17,434 bases of DNA from Sphingobium sp. (GCA_030148625.1 JASBTC010000204.1:1-17434); one strand, 5' to 3'; positions 1 to 7,807 are shown, counted from the stretch's first letter. Translations and numbers: made by a program. Notes: generated from the sequence alone by a model not told the origin.

Positions 1-2
1 CC

Positions 3-992
3 ACCACCTATTCCTCGGCGCATGCGGCGAGAATGCTGCGGCATGCGCTCGATTGCGGGTTTACCAGCCTGCGCGATGTCGGCGGCGGAGACCATGGCCT
101 CGCACAGGCGCTTGAAGACGGACTGATCCCGGGTCCACGCCTCTTCTACGCCGGCCGCACGCTTTCGATGACCGGCGGTCATGGGGATCTGCGCCCCGGC
201 CATGAGGATGTCGAACCGTGCGGATGCAGCCGAATGAACATGATCGCGCATGTGGTCGACGGAGCCGACGAGGTCCGCCGCGCGGCGCGCGAGGAACTGC
301 GTATGGGCGCGCATTGTATCAAGATCATGTTGTCGGGCGGCGTGCTATCGCCCACCGATCCGATCTGGATGCAACAGTTCACCGACGAAGAAGTGCGGGC
401 AGCGGTCGAGGAAGCGGCGCGATGGCGCCGCTATGTCGCGGCACATGCCCACACGGCAGAAGCCGTGCTGCGCGCCGCGCAGCTTGGCGTCAGGACCGTG
501 GAGCATGCCACACTGATCACGACCGAAGCGGCCGATGCGCTGCGCGACGCCGACGGCTTTGCCGTGCCCACGCTTGCCGTCGTGATGGCGCTCACCGAGC
601 GCGGCGACGCGCTTGGGTTACCCGCTGCGGCAGCGGCGAAGGCAAAGGAGATCGTCCACCTCGCGATGCAGGGCTTCGAAACCGCTTGGCGCGCTGATCT
701 TCCGCTCGGCTTCGGCACCGACTTGCCGGGCGATGTCTTCGACATGCAGGCGCGCGAGTTCCTTTATCGCCGAGAAATCCAGCCCGCCGCCGCGATTCTC
801 CGATCCGCAACGTTGACCGGGGCCGAGATATTGGGTCGGCCCGACCTCGGCCGCATCGCGCCCGGCGCGACCGCGGACTTGCTCGTCGTCGATGGGGATC
901 CGCTGGAGGACATCGCTCTGCTCGCCGAGGACGGTCGGCGCCTCCGCGCCATCATGAAAGCCGGAAACTTTCACAAGCGGGAGGCCGGATAG
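3..992 (+). CDS. Amidohydrolase family protein (imidazolonepropionase/prolidase-like), 5' end outside the window
   Basis: The reading frame is open from base 3 to the TAG at 990-992, giving 329 visible residues; the true start and the N-terminal HxH metal motif lie upstream of the window. The visible part has the features of the TIM-barrel amidohydrolase superfamily: a KIMLSGG block that would hold the carbamylated bridging lysine, two histidine segments (AAHAHT and VEHAT), and GTDLPGD with the catalytic Asp. It ends with the usual LGRIAPGATADLLVVDGDP beta-sandwich signature. Related enzymes with this pattern act on Xaa-Pro or other dipeptides and amides. The MFS gene follows 4 bases after the stop, so the two are almost certainly co-transcribed. 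Family assignment is firm; the substrate is not readable. The first internal ATG (33) is not a believable start, because conserved sequence lies before it. Confidence 0.88.
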   Translation, partial: TTYSSAHAARMLRHALDCGFTSLRDVGGGDHGLAQALEDGLIPGPRLFYAGRTLSMTGGHGDLRPGHEDVEPCGCSRMNMIAHVVDGADEVRRAAREELRMGAHCIKIMLSGGVLSPTDPIWMQQFTDEEVRAAVEEAARWRRYVAAHAHTAEAVLRAAQLGVRTVEHATLITTEAADALRDADGFAVPTLAVVMALTERGDALGLPAAAAAKAKEIVHLAMQGFETAWRADLPLGFGTDLPGDVFDMQAREFLYRREIQPAAAILRSATLTGAEILGRPDLGRIAPGATADLLVVDGDPLEDIALLAEDGRRLRAIMKAGNFHKREAG

Positions 993-996
993 CCGC

Positions 997-2160
997 GTGG
1001 CAAGGTTAACCGTTTCCGCGGCTCATTTGACGCCGACCACCGCAACGCCTCCGGCTTCGACCTGGGCCGCAATCTACCTCGGCGTGGCCGCAGCAACGCT
1101 ACCGGCTGTCCTGCCCGTCATGGTCGGCGTGTTCGCCGATCGCTTCGGCTATGGGGTGGCGGGAGCGGGCATGATCGCCGCCCTGAACATGACCGGTATT
1201 CTCGTCGGCAGCCTGCTTTGCCCGCTGATCACGGCGCGCTTCGGCTGGGCCGTAGTCATTCGGGCCAGCCTAGCGGTGATGATTGCCGGCAATTTGCTGA
1301 CCATGCTCGACGGACATTTTGGTTATGTCGCCGCAACGCGCGTTTTTTCGGGGCTCGGCGAAGGCGTGGTCGGCGGAATCTGCTATGCGGCGATGGGCCG
1401 GTCGGCGCGTCCCGAGCGCAGCATCAGCATTTATTTCGCAGGCCAGGCGATCATCGGCATGGTGGGCTTGGGAAGTTTTGGCTGGATCGCCGCCAGCCTT
1501 GGATGGCCATGGCTGTTCCTGATCCTCTCGGCGATCGCTCTCCCCGGCTTCTGGCTCGCCGCAGCCATCGGCCGGGCGCAGCCCGCGCCGGCCGGCGAAC
1601 GCCATGGCGGTTTGCCGGTCAACCCGCTCGTCATCGGGGCGCTCGCCTGCATCCTCCTCTATTTCGTCGGCATGGCCTCGCTCTGGCCCTTCTTCGAACG
1701 CATCGGCGTCGGCAAGGGCATCACAGCCGGAACGATCGCGTTCGCGCTTTCGGTTTCGGCGTTCGGCGGCCTCGCGGGTTCGCTCGTCGCCAGTGTCGTG
1801 GCCGAGCGCCTGCCGCGCGTCGTCGGACTGTTGTCAGGCCTCGTCCTCCTCATCGCCGCGGTCTCGGGACTGGCCTTTCTTCCCGGCACGACGTCTTTCA
1901 TACTCTCGGTCAGCCTTTTCGCCTTCACCTGGCCGTTTCAATTCGCCTTTCAGTTCGGCCATCTCGCGTCGCTCGATCGGGGCGGGCGTCTCATCGCCCT
2001 CACCCCCGCAATGACGGGCGGCGGCCTTGCGATCGGACCGGCGATCGGCGGCACTCTCCTCCAGAATCTATCCCTCGGTGCGGTCGGCGCCTTTTGTATC
2101 TTGTGCGTGATCGTCGCTGTCGGCGGCGCTATTGCATTACGTCCACGCCAGGCGGTGTAA
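997..2160 (+). CDS. MFS transporter
   Basis: The predicted product is 387 aa with about 11-12 hydrophobic segments spread over its whole length and a short loop near residue 200, the layout of a major facilitator carrier of the inner membrane. The cytoplasmic loop after helix 2 (PLITARFGW, about residues 76-84) is a degenerate motif A. The start is GTG at 997, four bases after the upstream stop, with GGGAGG at 979-984 as a rather distant ribosome-binding site inside the end of the amidohydrolase gene, so translation is probably coupled. Its place between an amidohydrolase and an oxygenase/TonB receptor suggests it carries the compound handled by this operon, or its cleavage product, across the inner membrane; this is inference. 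Direction of transport (import or export) cannot be told. ATG codons at 1120 and 1171 are possible later starts but would remove the first helix. Confidence 0.85.
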   Translation: MARLTVSAAHLTPTTATPPASTWAAIYLGVAAATLPAVLPVMVGVFADRFGYGVAGAGMIAALNMTGILVGSLLCPLITARFGWAVVIRASLAVMIAGNLLTMLDGHFGYVAATRVFSGLGEGVVGGICYAAMGRSARPERSISIYFAGQAIIGMVGLGSFGWIAASLGWPWLFLILSAIALPGFWLAAAIGRAQPAPAGERHGGLPVNPLVIGALACILLYFVGMASLWPFFERIGVGKGITAGTIAFALSVSAFGGLAGSLVASVVAERLPRVVGLLSGLVLLIAAVSGLAFLPGTTSFILSVSLFAFTWPFQFAFQFGHLASLDRGGRLIALTPAMTGGGLAIGPAIGGTLLQNLSLGAVGAFCILCVIVAVGGAIALRPRQAV

Positions 2161-2171
2161 GGCCGGCGCTC

Positions 2172-2188
2172 CATCACATTTTGTGATG
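2172..2188. promoter_or_regulatory. Perfect inverted repeat, candidate operator
   Basis: CATCACATTTTGTGATG has two 7-base arms around a TTT centre. It lies 12 bases after the MFS stop and about 90 bases before the oxygenase start. The arms face opposite to the CRP consensus (TGTGA-N6-TCACA), so it is not a CRP site. The size and AT centre fit a homodimeric HTH regulator such as Lrp/AsnC or GntR. It is followed by no T-run, so a terminator is unlikely. Confidence 0.5.
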
Positions 2189-2226
2189 CTATCCCCAAAA
2201 TTCTATTCTGGCGCCGCGTGTCCTGA

Positions 2227-2241
2227 ATGCGATTATCGCAT
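2227..2241. promoter_or_regulatory. Second perfect palindrome upstream of the oxygenase gene
   Basis: ATGCGATTATCGCAT has 7-base arms around a single T. It sits 36 bases before the ATG of the 2-oxoglutarate oxygenase, 54 bases (centre to centre) from the palindrome at 2172-2188, and differs from it in sequence. The position suits a repressor site overlapping a promoter, or a small hairpin in the leader. No regulator for it is seen in the window. Confidence 0.5.
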
Positions 2242-2276
2242 GAGCAACTCTTCCAGCTGCCGTCTCAGGAGCTTTC

Positions 2277-3062
2277 ATGTCGATCATAAACGCCGAACTC
2301 TATCCCTTGTCCGATTCCGATCGCCGTGCTGCGATCGTTGAAAAGGCCGCCAAACAGCTCGGAGTAGATGGCGCGGCCGCCTTTCCCGATTTTATCGTAC
2401 CGGACGCGCTGGCCGATATGGTCGCGGAAGCGACATCGAAATTCCCGCTCGCCTATCGCCGCGATCAGCGGCTCGGCTTTAACCCGCAGGGCCCGATCGC
2501 TCAGGTAGCGGACGAGGAATTACGCAGCCGGACATCGCCCTATTCGATGTGGATATTAGGATCGGACCTCCTCGATACCGAGGGCGCGCTTCGCCGCTTC
2601 TATGAATCGGACGAGCTGATGTCGCTCATTCGCGACGCGCTGGGGGTCGACAGCCTTCACACCATCGCCGACCCGCTGATCAACATCAACGTCACCTTCA
2701 TGGGCGTTGGCGATCAGCGGGGCTGGCATTTCGACGACAATGATTTTGTCGTCTCGTTACTCTTGCAGGAGGCAGAGACCGGCGGCGCGTTCGAATATGC
2801 GCCAGCGGTCGACGATGCCTCCCCCGACGAAATCCACAGCATTCTCGACGGCGCCTCGCCAAAGGCTCGCATCCAAAAAGTGGGCGCTGGCACGCTGTTG
2901 TTGTTCTGCGGGCGCAGGGCGCTCCACCGCGTGACCGAGGTCGCCGGCGATACGCAGCGGATCATAGCGCTGCTCAGCTACCACCAGGAACCCGGCTTCG
3001 TTTACGCCGACATCGTCAAGCAGAACGGGCTCGGCCGCACCGAACCGCTCGCGGCTGCCTAA
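2277..3062 (+). CDS. 2-oxoglutarate/Fe(II)-dependent oxygenase, HalD/BesD-like
   Basis: A 261-aa soluble protein with the jelly-roll oxygenase signature. GWHFDDNDF gives His151 and Asp153, and RALHRVTEV gives His217, together the 2-His-1-carboxylate iron site; Arg228 in TQRIIALL is placed to bind 2-oxoglutarate. Length and the block WHFDDNDFVVSLLLQ...GGAFEYAP resemble the group that databases often name HalD/BesD halogenases. True members of that group that chlorinate free amino acids have Gly in place of the Asp to make room for chloride. Because Asp153 is present here, I predict a hydroxylase, not a halogenase, acting in the cytoplasm on an amino acid or a peptide-derived compound. AGGAG at 2267-2271 is a good ribosome-binding site for the ATG. 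It is followed 76 bases later by the TonB receptor. The substrate is unknown. Confidence 0.82.
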   Translation: MSIINAELYPLSDSDRRAAIVEKAAKQLGVDGAAAFPDFIVPDALADMVAEATSKFPLAYRRDQRLGFNPQGPIAQVADEELRSRTSPYSMWILGSDLLDTEGALRRFYESDELMSLIRDALGVDSLHTIADPLININVTFMGVGDQRGWHFDDNDFVVSLLLQEAETGGAFEYAPAVDDASPDEIHSILDGASPKARIQKVGAGTLLLFCGRRALHRVTEVAGDTQRIIALLSYHQEPGFVYADIVKQNGLGRTEPLAAA

Positions 3063-3102
3063 GGGCCGCGTTTTGCGGACTGGCTAATCGACACGGAAAC
3101 AA

Positions 3103-3127
3103 AACATAAACTGAGAACATAAACTGA
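3103..3127 (+). repeat. Tandem 12-base direct repeat in the leader of the TonB receptor gene
   Basis: AACATAAACTGA occurs at 3103-3114 and again at 3116-3127, separated by one G, so the period is 13. It ends just before the AGGGG ribosome-binding site (3129-3133) of the receptor gene. It stands out as A-rich in GC-rich surroundings. It could be a direct-repeat protein site, an unstructured stretch that keeps the ribosome-binding site open, or a slippage-prone repeat. Confidence 0.55.
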
Positions 3128-3138
3128 TAGGGGATGAC

Positions 3139-5397
3139 ATGTTTAAGCGGACCTTGCTGATTTCGTTGCTTTCGGGCTGTGCTTTTGCTCAGCCCGCATA
3201 TGCGCAAAGTGAAGCTGGCGCCGACGACGGATCGGGCGGCGATATCGTCGTCACGGCCCAGCGGCGCGAAAGCCGACTTCAGGATGTGCCGCAGGCCGTA
3301 ACGGCCTTCGGCAGCGAGACGCTGGAGCGGCTCGCGATCCGCGACACCGAAAGCCTGTCGCGCAACACCCCGAGCCTCACCTTCACGCCGGTCGGTCCGG
3401 GTGAATCGAATATAGGCCTTCGCGGCCTCAGCACCGATCTCGGTCTTGCGCCGGCCGTTGCGGTCTATATCAACGACACCCCGTTCGATTTTCGCACCGA
3501 TGCCTTCAGCGGTACGCCGAGCATTGACCTGTTCGACATGCAGCGCGTCGAAGTGCTGCGCGGGCCGCAGGGCACATTGTTCGGGTCGAGTTCGACCGGC
3601 GGTACGATCCGCTACATCACCAACGCACCCGATCCGTCCGGTTTTGACGCGCACGGCGAAGCGTTCGTCAACAGCGTGAAAGGCGGCGGCGAGGGATTTG
3701 GCGCGAAAGCGGCGATCAACCTGCCGATATCGGCTAACGCGGCGCTGCGCGTGACCGGCACCTACGAGAAGTTCGCGGGCTATATCGATCGCTACGATGC
3801 CACAATCGCCGGCCTGACGTCGCCGCTGTCCGACGACGAGCTGGTCGAGAAAGATGCCAACGGCGCCGAAATCTTCGGCATTCGCGCCGCCGTCCGGCTC
3901 GAAGCCGGCGACGATCTCGTCGTCACGCCGAGCCTGTTTTTCCAGCGGATCAATGGCGACAACCCGATCGCAACGCAGACCAACCTGCCGGGCTTTGGCC
4001 GCGCCAGCGCGATTGGCGATGAGCCGTCACGAACCGACCTCTTTGTGGCCAATCTGACCGTCGAAAAGAAGCTCGGTGACATCGACCTTGTTTCGTCGAG
4101 CTCCTATCTTCGCAAGAAGGCGGACTCGCTCCACGACTACAGCCTGCTAGGCTATAATATTTTCGGCGAGTTCGCACCATTCGCCAGCCGTACGCCAGGC
4201 AAAGCCGAAACCTATGCCCAGGAATTGCGGCTGACCTCGTCGAACAGCGGCCCCTTCAACTGGATCGCCGGGCTATATTTCAGCCATACCGATCAGACGC
4301 TCGGCGAGATATTCGAAGGCCAGCCGTTCTCCGATCTGCTGGACGATTTCTTCGGGCCGGCCGACGGTCCGGTAGGTCCCACCAGCTACACTTATATTCA
4401 GAAAACCTCCGAACAGCAGATCGCGGGCTTCGCCGAGGTAAATTTAAAGGCGACCGACCAACTGGAGCTCATCGCCGGGGTGCGCGTCTATCAGCTGAAG
4501 AACACCCTCGCGGCGAGCTGCCGAGAAGTCATCCCCGGCATCCTTTGCGGCGCGGACACGCCGCAGGAAACTGCAAAGACGACCAGCGCCAGCCCGCGCT
4601 TCACCGTGAAATATCAGCCGATCGAAAATGCGACGCTCTACGCAACCGTATCGCGCGGTTTTCGGGCCGGCGGCGCGAACGCCGCGGTTCCCGTGGCGCT
4701 GGGATGCTCGCTCGCCGAATCTGCAGGCCAGATTTTCAAGCCGGACTCGGTCTGGAACTATGAGGTCGGCGCAAAGGTTGAAACGGCTGACCGGGTGCTG
4801 ACCTTGAACGGCGCTGCCTATCGGATCGAGCAGAAGGGCATCCAGCTTTCGATCCCGGATCCTTGCGGCATCCAGTTTTATGCCAATGCAGGCGATGCGC
4901 GTATCGACGGCGCCGAACTGGAAATGAGCCTGCGCCCATCACGCCATGTAACGATCAGCGGACAAATGAGCTATACCGACGCGCGCTTTTCCAATGTCCC
5001 CGCCGATTTCGGCGCGTCGGCCGGCTATGCCGAGGGCGACGCGATACCCGAGACTCCGCGCTGGAAATTCTCACTTTCGTCCGAGGTGCGCCAGCCCGTC
5101 ACCGACGCCTGGGAAGCCTATGCACGCGGAAGCTGGCAGCATGTCGGCAAGACCCCGTTTGGAATCGACGGCGCGCTCACCTCGGGACGTTTCCGTCCGG
5201 CCTACGACATTGCGAATTTCGACATCGGCGCCGAGGGCGGCGCGCTCGACATCAGCCTGTTCGTTCGCAATGCTTTCAACAAGCGGGGCGTCCTCGGTAT
5301 TGGTTCGGGCGTGACGAGCACCGTGCCGGGGGTGTTCGAGAATTTCACCTATGTGACGCCGCGCACCATCGGTCTCAGCCTGCGCGTCAAGGGCTGA
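3139..5397 (+). CDS. TonB-dependent outer-membrane receptor
   Basis: The 752-aa product begins with a Sec signal peptide (residues 1-22, cleavage predicted after QPAYA). The TonB box DIVVTAQRR follows at about residues 35-43, then the plug domain with VEVLRGPQGTLFGSSSTGGTIRYITNAPD (about residues 135-163), and a 22-strand barrel that ends in a typical TPRTIGLSLRVKG with late aromatic/hydrophobic residues. Energised by TonB-ExbBD, such receptors bring substrates too large or scarce for porins into the periplasm. In sphingomonads this group is greatly expanded and usually sits with the catabolic genes for its substrate, so I infer import of the compound degraded by the neighbouring hydrolases. 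AGGGG at 3129-3133 serves the ATG. There is no N-terminal signalling extension, so it is not a FecA-type transducer. The ligand cannot be read from sequence. Confidence 0.93.
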   Translation: MFKRTLLISLLSGCAFAQPAYAQSEAGADDGSGGDIVVTAQRRESRLQDVPQAVTAFGSETLERLAIRDTESLSRNTPSLTFTPVGPGESNIGLRGLSTDLGLAPAVAVYINDTPFDFRTDAFSGTPSIDLFDMQRVEVLRGPQGTLFGSSSTGGTIRYITNAPDPSGFDAHGEAFVNSVKGGGEGFGAKAAINLPISANAALRVTGTYEKFAGYIDRYDATIAGLTSPLSDDELVEKDANGAEIFGIRAAVRLEAGDDLVVTPSLFFQRINGDNPIATQTNLPGFGRASAIGDEPSRTDLFVANLTVEKKLGDIDLVSSSSYLRKKADSLHDYSLLGYNIFGEFAPFASRTPGKAETYAQELRLTSSNSGPFNWIAGLYFSHTDQTLGEIFEGQPFSDLLDDFFGPADGPVGPTSYTYIQKTSEQQIAGFAEVNLKATDQLELIAGVRVYQLKNTLAASCREVIPGILCGADTPQETAKTTSASPRFTVKYQPIENATLYATVSRGFRAGGANAAVPVALGCSLAESAGQIFKPDSVWNYEVGAKVETADRVLTLNGAAYRIEQKGIQLSIPDPCGIQFYANAGDARIDGAELEMSLRPSRHVTISGQMSYTDARFSNVPADFGASAGYAEGDAIPETPRWKFSLSSEVRQPVTDAWEAYARGSWQHVGKTPFGIDGALTSGRFRPAYDIANFDIGAEGGALDISLFVRNAFNKRGVLGIGSGVTSTVPGVFENFTYVTPRTIGLSLRVKG

Positions 5398-5423
5398 TCT
5401 CAACGTCTTCGAGGAGGATCAGC

Positions 5424-6692
5424 ATGACCATGAGCAATTATTTCCCGCGGGAAGAATATGAAGCGCGCTGGAAGCGGGTGTGGGATGCCATGCGCGCCAA
5501 GGGCTATGAACATCTTCTTGTCTGGTCCCGCGGCGCCGGCTCGTACGACCGGCTCGGCAACGGCCTTTGGCTCACGAACTTCGCCAACACCGGCACGGGC
5601 CAGGATTGGGCCGACGACGTCCAGATGGGGGCGTGGACCTTTTCGGCGGTGCTGTTCCGCGATGGCCGCGCGCCTGAACTGCATGCCGCGCAGCCGCCGG
5701 GAGAGACCGAATATGCAAGGACCGTCTGCGGCGAGTTAATCGTGCACGAGCCCAGCGTCGTGACCGGGCTTGCCGAATATTTTCGCAAGCACGGCATCGA
5801 AGGCCGTGTCGCGGTCGTCGGGGACGATGTCCTTCCCGGACTTTACGATCGCAAGCTGCGCAGCCTCACGCCGCAGATCAAATGGGTGACCGACGAATGG
5901 TTCCTGCTCGAGCCGCAACGCGTCAAATCGGAGCGCGAGCAGGAAGCGTTTCGCACGGCGGGCGACATCACGACACACGCGCTGGCGGCCGGTATGGACG
6001 CGCTCATTGCCGGCGAAACATCGGCGGAAGCGGCAGCCCGCACGGCGATGGAAATCATACGGCGCGGCGGATGCTTCACGCGGATCGACATGCATCACGG
6101 GCCGCGGACGGAGAAGTTTCTCCTCGGCGATATGCTCACCGGCTACGACATGACGGCGCCAACTAAGGGCGATATGGTGCGAGGCTGGATCCAGGGACCG
6201 ATTTTCCAAGGCTATTGGCTCGATCCCGGCCGCACCGCCGTCTGCGGCGGGAAACCGACCAAAGAACAGCGCCACATATTAGAGGGCGCGACCGACGTCT
6301 GCAATTCGATCATCAAGGCAATCCGTCCCGGCGTCACCGCGCGCCAATTGGGCGCGCTCGGCAAGACGGTGGCGGAGCGTTATGCCGGCGAGAATATCGA
6401 TGTGAATTCGGGTATCTTCGGCCATCAGATGGGCACCTTTTATGGGCCGCACATCATACCGGCGGGCGACCCCGGTACGCTCGACGACGAGGCCGAAAAG
6501 CAGGGCAGATCCGCAGCCGAGCGCATGTTCACGGAGTTCGAGAAAATTGACGAACCTTATGAACCGGGGATGTTGATCGCCGTTGAAGCCTTCATGCATC
6601 ATCATGGCGTGGGACTGAGCGGCCTGGAGGATCATGTTCTGGTCACCAAGGATGGCTGCGAACAGATAACAAAGACCCCGTTCTATCTTTGA
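5424..6692 (+). CDS. M24 family (Xaa-Pro aminopeptidase/creatinase fold) protein with incomplete metal site
   Basis: I chose the ATG at 5424 because GAGGAGG (5411-5417) precedes it by six bases and the receptor gene ends at 5397; the frame is open further upstream only as a shadow of that gene. The 422-aa product has a creatinase-like N-terminal domain (residues 1-165) and a pita-bread C-terminal domain. Of the five usual metal ligands, Asp267 (GYWLDPGRT), His334 (FGHQMG), Glu388 (GMLIAVEAF) and Glu402 (GLEDHVLVT) are present. The first Asp, expected in the DxG block about 11 residues before Asp267, is absent: the segment reads GWIQGP. The enzyme may use one metal, or none like creatinase, and may therefore not be an ordinary aminopeptidase. 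No signal peptide is seen, so it is likely cytoplasmic. It probably acts on the amide or peptide bond of the compound handled by this operon. Confidence 0.85.
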   Translation: MTMSNYFPREEYEARWKRVWDAMRAKGYEHLLVWSRGAGSYDRLGNGLWLTNFANTGTGQDWADDVQMGAWTFSAVLFRDGRAPELHAAQPPGETEYARTVCGELIVHEPSVVTGLAEYFRKHGIEGRVAVVGDDVLPGLYDRKLRSLTPQIKWVTDEWFLLEPQRVKSEREQEAFRTAGDITTHALAAGMDALIAGETSAEAAARTAMEIIRRGGCFTRIDMHHGPRTEKFLLGDMLTGYDMTAPTKGDMVRGWIQGPIFQGYWLDPGRTAVCGGKPTKEQRHILEGATDVCNSIIKAIRPGVTARQLGALGKTVAERYAGENIDVNSGIFGHQMGTFYGPHIIPAGDPGTLDDEAEKQGRSAAERMFTEFEKIDEPYEPGMLIAVEAFMHHHGVGLSGLEDHVLVTKDGCEQITKTPFYL

Positions 6693-6740
6693 GCATTGTG
6701 CCGATCAGAGAATGCCGATGTTTCTTTTGGGAATTGAGCG

Positions 6741-7337
6741 ATGCTGACAAACCGAAGGCAATTCATGACGCGATCCGCGATCGGAGGGCTGGGCCTGATG
6801 GCCACGCCGCTGATCGCTTCCTACCCTGCAGCCGACGCGCTGGATTCGAAGGCGGCCCAACCGTCGGTTATCGCCACGCACGCGCGCTATTACCGATATT
6901 CGCCCGAAGGCGGCCCCCGTGAAGAGACCGCGTGGCTCAATATCGACTTGGGCGCAGTGAGGCCAATCGATGCCGTCCGGATGCGTCCCGCGTCAGCGAG
7001 TGGCTTGAAGCAAGATCGCGCTCCGGTTGATTTCTGCGTGGCTTGCTCGATTGACCCCGCGTTCCACGACGCAAGGCCGTTCGCGCTCTGGCGAGCGGAG
7101 CATTCTGCCGACCCGCAGAGCGCCTTCGCCCACTTCCCGCCGAAGCGCACGAATGCGCAGTTCATCCGGCTCGAGGCGAGCATCCACACCAAGCGGGGCG
7201 ACGCCCTTCTGCCTTCGGGACCGGGTGCGATCGAAATTCTGTCCGGCGGTGCCGCAGTGTCCGTGGACGTGCGAAGATGGAACACGGTCCGCCGCGGCAT
7301 GGCCAGTCGCGTTTCGCGGGGCGATCGGAACATTTGA
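6741..7337 (+). CDS. Tat-exported discoidin-like (F5/8 type C-like) protein, probably truncated
   Basis: The 198-aa product starts with a twin-arginine signal (NRRQFM at residues 4-9, then a hydrophobic stretch to about residue 27). Residues 42-175 look like a galactose-binding/discoidin beta-sandwich: ETAWLNIDLGAVRPIDAVRMRP near the start and FIRLEASI later are the two conserved edges of that fold. Such domains commonly sit at the front of larger exported enzymes such as GH78-like glycosidases. Here the reading frame stops soon after the domain, and its last 30 residues (rich in Arg and Ser) look like run-on sequence. The broken regulator begins 30 bases later, so I suspect that the catalytic part was lost at a rearrangement junction. 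Spacing of 48 bases from the M24 gene fits the same operon, with only a weak ribosome-binding site (GGGAAT at 6729-6734). Function unknown. Confidence 0.6.
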   Translation: MLTNRRQFMTRSAIGGLGLMATPLIASYPAADALDSKAAQPSVIATHARYYRYSPEGGPREETAWLNIDLGAVRPIDAVRMRPASASGLKQDRAPVDFCVACSIDPAFHDARPFALWRAEHSADPQSAFAHFPPKRTNAQFIRLEASIHTKRGDALLPSGPGAIEILSGGAAVSVDVRRWNTVRRGMASRVSRGDRNI

Positions 7338-7367
7338 GCGGCCAGCGATCGCACGCGATATCCTGTG

Positions 7368-7780
7368 TCAGACAGGAAGCTGGGTGGCATATTTGGTCTG
7401 CGACAGCGCAAAATGAGAAGAGGCCGTCGCCACGCCGGGATGACCGAGCAGGACACGCATGAGGAACCGTTCGTAATCGGCGACATCGAGAGCGACCATA
7501 CGCAAGAGATGATCCCGGTCACCCGACATCGAATAACATTCCATGATTTCGGGCCGCTCGTTGACGAACACCTGGAAAGCGGCAGTCGCATCGCCGTTAT
7601 GGCTGCGCATGTGCACGCTACACAGGACATTCACACGGCAATTCATTTCGCCGGATGGAGAAGCCGAACGGCCTTACCCAGCACGCCGGTCGCCTCAAGC
7701 GAGCGGAAGCGCCGCCAGCAGGAGGCCGACGAACTGCCGACCCGCTCGGCCAGTTCGGCGTGGCTGAGCAGGGCATCGCG
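7368..7780 (-). pseudogene. Lrp/AsnC-type transcriptional regulator, N-truncated and frameshifted
   Basis: Two overlapping frames on the - strand together make one Lrp protein. The upstream frame gives the DNA-binding part, LLSHAELAERVGSSSASCW then RRFRSLEATGV, ending LLHPAK at a TGA (7643-7645). The downstream frame starts at the ATG overlapping this stop (7644-7646) and gives the complete ligand-binding (RAM) domain, from NCRVNVLCSV through ECYSMSGDRDHLLRM to KYATQLPV at 7368. Intact family members run straight from the LLxPxx segment into the RAM domain, usually with about two more residues (xG), so a small deletion with frameshift near 7643 is likely. The first helix (the usual DxxDxxIL...LQ segment) is also missing before LLSHAEL. 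Unless the ATGA overlap couples two separate polypeptides, the gene is dead. Its divergent neighbour suggests it once controlled phenylalanine catabolism. Confidence 0.75.
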
Positions 7781-7807
7781 CGGCCCGAATGTGAGAGAGG
7801 TTCCAAT

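Noticed and set aside
2172..2188. Reading the inverted repeat as a CRP site or a terminator of the MFS gene
   Set aside because: The TGTGA/TCACA arms are in the reverse order to the CRP consensus, and no T-run follows the short AT-rich stem.
4863..5423. N-terminal extension of the M24 frame into the TonB receptor gene
   Set aside because: The extension is Arg-rich shadow sequence of the receptor; the ATG at 5424 has a near-perfect GAGGAGG ribosome-binding site and begins the family-like sequence.
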